Assembly: GCF_947242115.1 (NCBI RefSeq)
Contig: NC_074716.1
Coordinates: 4,628,001-4,692,000, forward strand
Direction: 5' to 3'
Source: Biomphalaria glabrata
Lineage: Eukaryota; Mollusca; Gastropoda; Planorbidae
Length of the DNA: 64,000 nt
Shown here: one piece after another, positions 51,368-62,600 of the stretch
Numbering within the stretch: position 1 is the first letter of the stretch
How the letters are laid out: every line of letters starts with the position of its first letter
Notes under the pieces: generated by a model
What the model saw: the letters and a program-made list of their open reading frames with translations, nothing else
Told to the model about the DNA's origin: nothing
Database searches by the model: none
Program-made: the position numbers and the translations under genes

Positions 51368-53014
51368 CGACGGCTCTCAACCTTATTAGTACCTCGACCC
51401 CTTTTTGCAATTGCCCACTATGCGGCGACCCCAACCGTAAATTCATACATTTTTGGCCATCTTTTAAGAACGTAATCAAAATGTCCATGGCTAGGAGGAA
51501 AAGAAAGGGAGATAAGATGCACCCCCTGTCTCGATTGTAAAAACCTCTGTTGTTCCCTCTTCTGTTTTAATGCAGCAACTAGACTGACTGATTGGTGTCG
51601 TAGGATCTGGACGATTTTTTTCTGGGATGCCGTATTCTCTAACTATTTTTCCATAGTGATTCTCGGTGGACACTATCAAACGCTTTCTACGAAACTGATC
51701 ATTAGCCGTTGTTGATATGTAAAATGTAAATAGCTGATATGAATTACTAAAGCTGTATGTCTAATCCCAAAACATTATATATTTCTGCTTATGGCCAAAT
51801 TGCAAATAAATATAATTACGCCTTTACGACTTACATTTATTTACTTTTCAATTGCTTATTCACCATAATCATATTTTATACTTATGTGACTATTCGGAAA
51901 GCACGACGGGGCATGAAATATGAAATACAGGCCATGAATCCTATATTGCTACAAAATTGTTGCGACAGTTTGTGAAAAAAAAAGCCAACGTCATTGCGAA
52001 GGTTGAGCTTGTCTGTTTCTCATCATTTTCAGCATGAAAACAACTTCTGAACGATTAACAAGTTGAAATAAATCCTGTTTCGCAAAGATATGGTGTTGGA
52101 AATCGTTTAAGATGACAACGATGTGAACTAGGGGTACTTGTTGTAGTTTACTTAAACCACTCAATATAATAGCGCTTCAACCTGCGGTTTTGTTTTCTGA
52201 TTTAAGAAATCTACTTCGAGCAGCATCTTTGCAGACATTACAATTACAAATATGTTTACAAAAGATTTTATTCTTTTTCCTGTTCCAGAAATTCTATAAA
52301 ATTCATCAGGTGCTGTAATGGTCGTTTCAAAGATTTGCAAAGAAAGAAACTCGTCCTTAAAATCGCCATCAATTTCTGTACCCTGGCTTTCTTGACTCGG
52401 TCAGCTTTACAACTATATTACTGAATGTCTTTACAGGCAAAGCTCGGATGTTTGTTAACAAAGTGAAGTTTCAGTTTGTAAGCCATTATAGACTTTGAAA
52501 ATAGAGCTTTGTTGCATATGACGCGTTGTGGGTTTTACAATGTTAGGCTACTTAACTATTGATGTAAGACTATATTTTTAGTATAAATATTATAATTATA
52601 TCTATATTCTTTACTTAACGAACTTTTTTTTTTCGAGATCTATTCTCAAGGTTTGTTCGATAATGGAAATATTACCTTCAATGACATGATGTCGCATTAC
52701 AAATTATAAACGGATGTGCTTTTCGTAAATTTTCACCCTATACATTTTTTAGAAATAATAGGCCTATCTATGATTCTGTAATATTTAGGCTGCGACAATT
52801 AAGATATTTGAAATGTTTTGAATTCATTTGTTCGCAACATCTATCCTCGAAAGACAAAAATAATAAAAATTATAGTGAATAGCCTTGAACAATTTTGTTC
52901 AATGTAAAGTTATTTAGACGAAAAGTCTATTTTTCTGATAGTCTTAGGTGACCCTGGAAAATTGCCAATATTGAGGCCTAAGGGGGTCGCGATCCACAGG
53001 TTGAGAACCCCCTG
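51368..53014 (-). mobile_element. Decayed 1.65 kb hAT element, second copy, internally deleted
   Basis: Ends CGACGGCTCTCAACC and GGTTGAGAACCCCCTG, flanked by CTCTAGTC (51360-51367) and CTCTAGTA (53015-53022). On the minus strand a BED zinc-finger-like RVICNKALF and KLKLHFVNKHPSF lie near 52530-52440. A C-terminal YLCETGF piece lies near 52110. The catalytic middle is missing and a LINE fragment (51490-51700) is inserted. Inactive. Confidence 0.8.
51490..51700 (-). mobile_element. LINE reverse-transcriptase fragment nested in a hAT copy
   Basis: The minus strand reads, with one frame change, KAFDSVHRESLWKIVREYGI followed by PEKIV and GCILSPF. These are the RT motif A and motif B neighbourhoods of RTE/L2-like non-LTR elements. 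No other part of the element is adjacent. Confidence 0.75.
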
Positions 53015-53264
53015 CTCTAGTAGTTATTAAACGACTCAAGTTTCGTTGTTTTATATTTGTGTTGATACTTACATTTCATTATAATTGAAACTATTTGAAA
53101 CATAAGTTTTGTGTTTGGAGGCTATAAATCTTTAACAGACATTTGCTTAAAAATTAATGAATTCTTTTAGTTTTGATTTATGCGATTATTTTGAAAAAAT
53201 ATCTATCTTATAAAATTAAAGCAAATATCAAATATACGTTTTTTTTAAAAAATAGCTTAGCATA

Positions 53265-53505
53265 TCATGGGCGTTCCCAAATGCCTGTGTGGGGTGGGGA
53301 TTTTGGGGCTATATACTAATATAGTTCCGTGGTTGGAACTAAGAATTCCAGCCTTTGAGAGTAAATGCAGAAAAATTCTGGGTATCGTATACCAGGAAAA
53401 GAACACAAATGAGTTTGTACTTTTACAAGTCAAAACTCTGGCGGGCAAGAAAGGTGCAAACAGATACAGAGAAGAGACAAAAGCTGATTCGGTCATATTG
53501 TAACT
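53265..53505 (+). mobile_element. LINE ORF2 fragment
   Basis: FESKCRKILGIVYQEKNTNE followed by FVLLQVKTLAGKKG resembles the post-RT region of non-LTR ORF2 proteins. It breaks off at 53505. Confidence 0.65.
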
Positions 53506-53514
53506 TATAAACTC

Positions 53515-54180
53515 GACTGACTGTCACTCATCTTTCAAGGTACAGTGGAAAGAGCGAGCAAACATTATGAACGACTAAACTTGACAAAAGGATGCATTTA
53601 GGACCAAACATGGTCAACCTACTCATGTCAGGAAAAAAAGCTGAATGTCTTCCACCTCCGATGCCTAAGGCGGATCTTTAAAATAAGGTGGCAAGAAGAG
53701 ATAACCAATGAGGAAGTGCTACAAAGAGCAGGATGCCAGAACATCCGCTCTGTTATCAGCAGCAGACGCCTTGGCTGGCTTGGTCACGTTCGTAGAATGC
53801 CAGTAGGTCGACTTCCACAGGACATCATGTATGGCGATCTAATAGAAGGCAGGAGAGCCGCTGGTCGCCCACTTTTACGTTATACGGATGTATGCAAACG
53901 CGACATGAAGCTCTTCAAAATTGATACTGGCAACTGGGAAGAGGTGGCACTGGACAGATCCACATGGAGAGAGAGCATAAAGGAAGGGTCACAGATTGCA
54001 GATGTCATACACAACAGAAGCAGAAAGAAGGGTGAAAATGCAACGGCGCCTGGTGATTACATATGCCCAACCTGCGATCGCAGCTGTGTATCAAGGATTG
54101 GCCTCTTTAGTCACACAAGAAGTTGCAAAGGGAAAAGATCGTCTCTCGAGACGTAAAATGCCACAGCATTTAGGACCTAA
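53515..54180 (+). mobile_element. LINE ORF2 C-terminus with zinc-finger-like end
   Basis: An open frame of 146 codons at 53716-54156 contains SSRRLGWLGHVRRMP, GRPLLRYTDVCKRDMK and a CPTCDRSCVSRIGLFSHTRS knuckle. It is preceded in frame by LRRIFKIRWQEEITNEEVLQ. Domain order is standard for this LINE group. The 5' end is lost. Confidence 0.85.
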
Positions 54181-54297
54181 TTATTTTCCCTTTAGAAGGG
54201 AAGTCTGTAATTGAAAATAAAATTATTTTAAATTGACACATTTTTGTCTTGAGTAGTCAATCATGAATTGAAATTTTAAAATGGTTATTTATTCAAT

Positions 54298-54800
54298 AAA
54301 AAAAAAAGATGATTACGTCCTACGCGTCATGCATATTAACCAATGACTTAAATTCTGCCAAGTCACTGGTTTTCCTGGCTAGCTCAGGCAACTCATTCCA
54401 TGCTCTAATAGCACTAGGGAAGGAGTATCTGTACAAATTTGTCCTAGCATATGGGATGAGGAATGTGCCTTTATCCTAGTATGTTCTTATTTGATTTATA
54501 GAAATTTCTTTTAATAAACCTTAATGCTTTGTTTGATTTTTTGATAGTTTCATCAATATGGGGATTCCATGACAGTTTTTCATTTATTATAACACCTAGG
54601 TATTTTGCGTTTTTAGTTTGTGTTACTGGTTCGCCATGAATAAGATATCTTACAGACATTACTTCAAATAAGAAGATGATTACATACTATGCGTCATGCA
54701 TGTCAACCAATAACTTATATTCTGCCAAGTCTTTGGTTTTCCTGGCTGTGTCAGGCAACCCATTTCATTCTCTAAAAGCACTAGCGAAGAAGCTCCTTGT
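54298..54800 (-). mobile_element. LINE family T, two adjoining copies
   Basis: 54298-54645 carries the same internal deletion as the 38709 copy and encodes YLIHGEPVTQTKNAKYLGVI, then NEKLSWNPHIDETIKKSNKA on the minus strand. 54643-54800 is a second short 3' copy starting at TTACAGACATTACTTCAAAT. Confidence 0.75.
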
Positions 54801-55143
54801 TAAGGTAAATATTTAGATCCTCCTTTGTAGACGAAGATGTGCACACTTCTCATTTCCCATGAACTCAAAGATGGCTATTGAGTCCAATCTTCACTTTAAA
54901 AAGCCGGCCATCGGTAGGTTGGGTCTTCTACAAATAAGCCAGCTGCTTCTCTCAGCATTTTATTAGTTCTGCGTTCTTTCATGCTGGCCACTCTCTCATT
55001 GAAAGCTAGTTAAGTCTCAATTGTCTCCACCTGCTGAGAAATTGCTTCGAGAGGATCAAAACAAAACAAAAACTCTCTCAAGCATTAGTTGTGTAAACTT
55101 AGAGCTACAAAAATATTTCCTTTCTTGTGTATTTATTTCCACT

Positions 55144-55540
55144 GAACAATATCTTATCTTATATATTACAGACGTTACTTTACAAAGGAAGACAATTATG
55201 TCCTACGCATTTCAAGACTCAATCTGAAATTCTGCCTTTTCTGGCTGATTTAGGCAACCCATTCCATTCTCTAATGGCACTACGGAAGAAGGAGCACTTT
55301 TATGAAATTGTTCTAGCATATGGAATAAGAAATGTGCCTCTATCTTTGTGCCTTTCTGAGTATTTCATTAGGTTTTGTTTTTGTATTGTAAGTTATGGTT
55401 CAATGTTTTATGTTATAGTTACATTACTTTTTATTCTTCTTCCCTGAAGTGACTCTAAGTTTCGTGATTTTACTAATGGTGTTACTCTAGACAAATTGAA
55501 ATATTCCTTTGATAGAGTTACTTTTGCAGACGAGTAGTAG
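55144..55540 (-). mobile_element. LINE family T, diverged 3' copy
   Basis: TATCTTATCTTATATATTAC, AGACGTTACTTTACAAAGGA, GCACTACGGAAGAAGGAGCA and TCTGAGTATTTCATTAGGTT follow the family order with small indels. Confidence 0.75.
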
Positions 55541-56611
55541 TCACTTTGGTTAATGTTAAAATGTTTTGTTTTTTTAAAGTGTTAATTTCCACAAACATAC
55601 AATGACTAATAGGAAAAAGGTCAACAAACATCCAACTCTAGTTCATTTTTCATCCATTTGTATTTAGACTTGCTCTCCAGTTAGTCTACATTTTTGTTTA
55701 CTTCTAACAACAGACTACACATTGAGCTTTAGGTCTTCTCGCTCTGAAGCAATGCAATATACACACAAATAGTGACAATAGGCACTTAGGCATGGTGTCA
55801 CATTGATCAAAAGAGAACCAATGAAAGAAAAAAACTCTATCATAAGAATCACAAGACCAGGTCAGGAACTGAGACACATTCATGAACAAATAGAAAGCTA
55901 GGATCAGAGTTTGTTAACAAAACATTTTAACTGTGGTCTTCATTCAGCCAACCATCCTACTGAGAGAGTTGTTTCTATCTTAACATGTAATAGAAAAAAG
56001 AGAAATACTGAGGGACAGTTTATTAAATAGATTCTATAACAACAATCTTTAAATTAAGAAGCATGTAGTGAGAACTATAATACATTGACCCTTACACTAT
56101 TAAAACAATTAGTGTGTCCAGAAAAGTAAGATCAACACATTTTTATTGCTATCTAAAAAGGCTCTAGTGATATTGTCCAAAGCAGGGCTAAAACTAGAAA
56201 GATAACACCATAGTTCAAGGGTTTATTATCTTCAGATGAAAAGTTGTCTACATTGTCTATGTTACTAGTCTACTGGAGCCTGACATAAGCATACACAGAT
56301 GCCCTGCCAGTCCAACAGTCTTCAAAAAAAAAAAAAAAAAGTAAAAGATACAAAGACATACAATACATGACAATAGTCTTAATACTAATATACATGTGTT
56401 AAAAATTGATCTTTATAAAAAAGTACATTTGAATATATCACTTATATATAAATATATAAAATCGTGATTCCATTTAATGCATGAATGGTATAAAGTCTTG
56501 TCTTCTCTGCCAACAGGAAATACCAAACAAGAGGAGATAACTGGTGAACAGAACTTGAATATATGATTGGAATTGTTGACAACACAGTAAAGTCCTAGAG
56601 ACAGTTCAGTG

Positions 56612-59600
56612 CTACAGTCTCTCAGTGTGCTTCAAGCCTGTGTCACTGCCATTGAGTGCCGCTGCCTCCTCATCTGTCATGACAGTTACTAGAGTGCCAA
56701 CTGCTTGTCCCACTTCACCAGCTATGTGAAAGAGGTCTCCGACATTGGTGCCTCCTGGGGAAAGAAATCAACACAGGCTTAGGGAAATAATTTTCTGTGC
56801 AAGAAATTCAATGCAACTAAATATAAACACCATTAAGATACAAGAATCCAGGAGAAACTTTCATTGCTTTACTTTTGATAGACAAACGTTTCAACAAAAA
56901 AAAACGTTCAAAGTTAACATGCGATCAGAGAAAACAAAAGAAAAAAGACACAAGTCATAACTAACAAGATTTGTGTGTCTTTTAACAGTCAAAATTGAAA
57001 ACCTGATGATCATAATAAGAAAACAAACCAAATAAGAGCTATATAGACAGTACAGCAATAGCTAGTCAGCAAAAGATTTTTTAAACTATAAGAAAAATGA
57101 GTTGTCGAGAAAATAAAGCCTTTAAAAAAGTCATCAGCTGGCAAGTGTCAGCAGTTTTAAATACCTCAGAGCTATCATCTCACATGAGGGAACCAAACCT
57201 GAACTACTGACCCGAATTGCACAGTCCAAAGCAGCACCTGCAAAATTTAATCTGGAAGGACAAAGACATAGACATAAATCTGACCTATGTGCTCCTTGGT
57301 TATGGCCAAATTGTTATACGCTTGTAAATCTTGGACGCTGACTGCTGATCTAGAGAGGAGGATCCTAGCTATGGAATTGAGAAGCTACTGAAAGATCCTA
57401 GGTATCATAAAGACCATATAACAAATGAAGAGATTAGAAACAGGATTAATAAAGCAATTGGACCCCACGACAACTTGCTAAGTACTGTCAAAAAAAAAGC
57501 AAGTTTAAGCTCAATAGTCATATTAAAGGGCTTCAGGGCTTGTAAAGACCTTCCTTCAGGGAACAGTACCAGGAAAAAGAAGAAGAGGCAGTGAAAGAAA
57601 GCAATTGGAAGACAGCATAAAAGTCAGAGAGGCATGGAGTAAGACAGTCAACAGATCTTGTGTGGTCTCCCACTGGTTCAACAAACTAAGGGATAGGTGA
57701 AGGTAGTTGTCAGGTCTGAAAGTTAAATACGTCTCATAAGTATGTGTTCTCACCTCTAGATTTGATAGCACTATAGTGTGGAGGACTGTGAACCTCTGTC
57801 ATAATGCCACTTATGTCTGGATCATCCCCTAGACCTGTACAACAAACAAAGCACAGGGTTAGAAATACACAACTAATTCTAAATTCTTACATATACAGAT
57901 AAAAGTAAAGTAGCTCAACCATCCTAAACAATTGTTTTACCTGAATGGCCATTAGTCTGTGGTGTAGACTCCAACTGTGGTGCTAACCGATACCGAGGCT
58001 GACCACCATGGAGTGAACCAACAGAAGATGATGGTGTGGTCAATGGTGTGGTCCGTGAGGAAGAATCAATAGATAAGAAACTACGATCCCCGGGAGGCTG
58101 AAGAGACACAAAGTATTGAGTTAACAGAACTTAAGTAATAAGAAAATAAATCAGTAGCACTTCAAAGTGTATTCAAAGTGACGGCCTACAGGCTGATTGC
58201 ATATGAATGACTCAAATCTAGCCATCCAGTCAATTTTCTTCTTGTTTCTCTCGTTCTTAAAAGACATTCCCTAAGTTCATATAGAAATATTTTCTATCTA
58301 CCTTCTATTAGTTGAGTGAAGCAACAGCTAGTGTCAGCATTGATCTAAGCCAGAGTTTTCCAAACATTTTCTTTAATTGAATACTTCACACTTTTGGAAA
58401 ATTTATTAGAACACTGCTTAATTATTTTGGATTATTTTCTATTTGTTTAAATAAAATAATTAAACCATATACTAAATTTAGCATTTTCGATATCCTCAAG
58501 CTATAAGCTTTAATAAAATTTAGACATTAAAATGAAAAAAAAAAAAAGAAAGGCGTTGTGTCATTAAAAAAACAACTTAATATCAAGCTAAATTCTAATA
58601 TTCAGTTTGGTGTTAAGCCCGTTTCTATACTTTGTTTCTATACTTTGTTTCTGTACTTTGTTGCACCATAATAAGAAAATACTGAGTCAAACTAAACAAA
58701 CAAACTTCATCAGAAATCTTTGTTTCAAATTTGAGTCAGAATCTAGATCAGTTTATTGTGATGTTATGAACTGTGTCTAATAAATTTGTTTTTTCGTACT
58801 CTAATTAGGAATTATTTCCCCTGGTTTCTTACTTGTACATTAAAATTACCCCAACAGTTCATGGAACACATATATAGGTCTGGCATAACACTTTAGAAAG
58901 CACTGACCTAAGCAAATATTTCATTCTTGAACATGATTAAAACATTAGCTGGGAATTGCTTTGATTATAGAACTTAAAGTTTTTTTTGTCTACATTAACC
59001 TAGGAAAGATGTACCTGGTCCAAGAGCTGTCTAAGGCGACCCAACTGAGCCTCAAGCTGCTGGTTATGGTCCTCCAGAACTCTCATTCTAGCTTCTAGGC
59101 GACCCTTGTGGTGCCGAAGAAGTTTCGCTTCAGCCATCATCTCCTCATCTCTATTGCCATTGTTAGCACCATCCTCTTCACCAAACAGTCGGGGGGCACT
59201 CTCTGACCTCTGCTGGGACGCTTGACGCAAGCGGTCGTACTCTGCCTGTAGTGTCCTGAAGAAAATCAAGAAAGAGATATACACTTTTTATACCAATTTC
59301 TATTATTCACAGGGTTCCCTAAACAGTATTAGATCACAGGCTTTTTAAAAAAACAAATCCCTTGAAATAAACATTTGCTATGTGTGTTTAAATGTACCTG
59401 TTTTCTTCTTCCAAATCATGAATCATTGTTTCCAGCTCTTGTCTCTGGTCAGCGTCAACTGCCATCATTATCTGCATAGGACTTTTTAACTGCAAAACAA
59501 ATCAAACAGAAATTTGTAGCCAAAAAAGCTTGTACAATTTTTGCCTTCAAAAGCATCTTAACTCAGCCAACTTTCAATGAGTTCAAAATAAAAGAAAGAA

Positions 59601-62600
59601 TATGAAATTATTTATTGATAAGTTATCAGAAATCTTGTATGTAAAAGAATAAAGTCAAAATATAAGAGAAAAAAAGTAGAGACCTAGGAGATAGGGAGAA
59701 TACAAATGAAATATGTCAAGGTGGGTAGAAGAAATGACACAATAAGCTGAGCCCTTCCATAACCAAATACTTTGAAAATGTAAACAAAACAAATGCTGTG
59801 ATCAACCAAACAAAACAAAGGTAGATCAACATAATGTTTTGAATCAGAAAGTAGTTCACAGTGTTCTAAGAGTGCTGCCCCCTACTACAAACATCCCTCA
59901 CAGTTTCAGGACCTACCAAAATGGAAGCTAGAAGACAAAGAAAAACGAGAACTACTTACTGCGTGTGTGGATGGGTCACCATTTAAACTGGAACAATACT
60001 GAGCAATAAGGTGGTGCTCATCTTCTCTGTGAGGGACATGAGGCAAGAATTAAACTCATGACTAGAATTGTACATTTCTTGAGATCTCAACTAAATATGC
60101 ATCAACATTAAATTCACACAGGATGTCATATTAAAAAGGAACATTTTTTTTAAAAGTTATTTTGAAATTGACATCACCATGTGGCTATTCAAAACAAGCC
60201 AACATTACTTAATGTTATCTTAAGTAATCTAAGAAGTCTATCGAAGACAGTAATCTATTATTTTCTATTCCCTGCAAAAAGCAAAACAAATTTTAATGTA
60301 ATGAAAATGGTTTCATTTATTTGATATAATCTAAAAAAAAAACATTCCTTGTATTAGAAATGTAATACATAACAAAACTAGAAAGAACACAATTCTAATA
60401 CGTAGAACTTTTCCTCATGTAGAACCCAGTGAAATGTATTGTTTAGTAAACTTTAGATTACCAGTACCGTAAAATAATTATCTAAAACATAAATCAAATG
60501 TACATTAAATGATAAGCTTCAAGTAAATGTTAATCTTATGGTTAAATTTGAAATAAAAGATTCAGAAAGTGTTGAATGAAATAATGTTACATTATAAAAG
60601 CAAAAGCACACATGTAGCTTAGTGTCACAAACCACAGCCACTAAACAACTGAATGATTTCCCAATTAATCAAAGAATTTAATGTAAAGACTGGAACTAGG
60701 TAACTTTTGTTACATCCTACAACAAGTTGCATTATACACAGCACAATGCATTAGGGTACCTAAGGGATAAGTTGCAGACTCACTGATAATTTAGTGTTCT
60801 TTACATTTAGCACTAGTTAAAATAAAATACTTACATAATTATTTTAAGTTAGTTTACATAGAAAGTGCTTTGTTTTAGTGTTACTAGTCAATTGACTCGC
60901 TACTGCCATAGTGTTTTTAAGTAAAATAATTAATAGTCACAAAACAATTAAATGTGTGATACTGTTAATACATAGACTATCTACACAAAAAAAAAACACA
61001 GTGAGCTATTTTCACAATTTATGTAAAAATAAGTGAGAGAAAGGTTAAAACTAAAAGTTATAGGAACAAAGTATTACAAGTTGCACATTACCATTAAAAA
61101 AAATGGTGTAAATAATATGACAAAAAAAAAACAACAACTAACAGCCCACTAGACCTTGTCAGTTCTAAAAAGAAATGCCAATAATAGTAAATAACCTTTT
61201 GATAATGTACTTAGACTTTATCATAGCTGCTATAGGAGAGTGTGTTTCAGTGCCACTGTTGATAGGAACATGCAAAGTGTGTGCAATCAATAACAACAAA
61301 TAGAAGCATGCATACAAAAACTATCAACACAATAGAAAAGAGTTAGAAGATTTGATGATCATGCTCAATTAAAACACTCTAGTAGTAATACTGAGGTGGA
61401 CAATTGTAGTTAAACTGAATGTCCATTTGTTTGGACCAATATAATTATCATATTTTATCTAAACTTGTTTTTGTTTTTAAACTTTACACCCAAAATTTTT
61501 AGTAATTAACTAATTATGCCATTATTTAATGTCAATTAGTAATTCTTTTCAGTTAAAAAAAAATTGTTTTAGCCAAATCAAATTAAAATGTAAAAAAAAA
61601 AAACCCTAAAAAAAACCCAAACCTTCCTACAGAGTGAAACAAAAAGATACCTTTGCTTAGCAAGAAGAGAAGAATGCATTTGTATCAAGCTATGCTCATC
61701 TGATACGCTGTAACAAATAAGTTGAGCACACAGCCAGTTAGATACTAATTCAAAGAGAATGTGATGAGCTAGAAGGTCACCTAAACACTAGTAGAGTGTT
61801 ACATACACACGCTCATATGTATACATAGTAGAAGCTCTATAGAGACAGACTGAATACATGGTGTATATGAGGTGTCAAGATTGAAATGAGAACAATGCTA
61901 TGTTAATAGAGCACTTGGAGATGAAAGGAGAGGCTACAGAAACCTACGAAACAAAACCCACATTTGCTAGTCTTGACTAATGTACAGTTTAATATACATA
62001 TATATGTGTGTTTGCATTATGATAGGAAAGAGAGGTGTAAAACTAATGATACACTTTCACATGTACATTTCAGGTAAGACTAACAGTACGTACAATTATT
62101 TTCTTATTGAAAACACATCTGTAATTTATCAGATTCATCTCAGATAAAACAGATTTTTTTTTAAAGAGCTACCAATTAAACAATTATATTGTAGTTCAAA
62201 AGAAAAAAATCTCTTATGTCACTGTTAGTTAAGAAATGACCATGTGAAGGAGAGTACGTTTATCTTTTTCTTAAAGTCTCAGTAAATAAACAGACTAAAA
62301 CTTGATACAGTGATACGGCACACATACAAAACACAGCGTTGATGTTTTGAATATAAACAGTTCACCTCTAGAACAGTTTAGTCAATCAAAATCAAATGAT
62401 CATTCTACCTGGAATTACTGACTGTTTTGTGTTGATCACTGACTGATTTATTGGGTTCCGATTGGAAAGTAACCTGTATACCATTGGTTTTATTGTCTGG
62501 TCCAGCAATGAGTTTTTTGTCTTCACTTTTGCTGGACATAGAAGTTTGAGATCTGAAAGTTGATCAGTTGATAAAGGAAAGTACATGCATTAGTGCTACT

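Larger units (their letters stand above)
49354..56611. other. Gene-free stretch between receptor exon and dystrophin 3' end
   Basis: The upstream exon of the receptor, with its signal peptide, should be here or beyond but could not be identified. The rest is the hAT copy at 51368, LINE pieces, SINEs and, from about 56611 downward, probable dystrophin 3' UTR (minus-strand AATAAA near 56142). Confidence 0.5.

Noticed and set aside
51201-51488. 95-codon minus-strand frame as a protein
   Set aside because: Runs across the left end of a hAT element and into a LINE fragment; composite of unrelated pieces.
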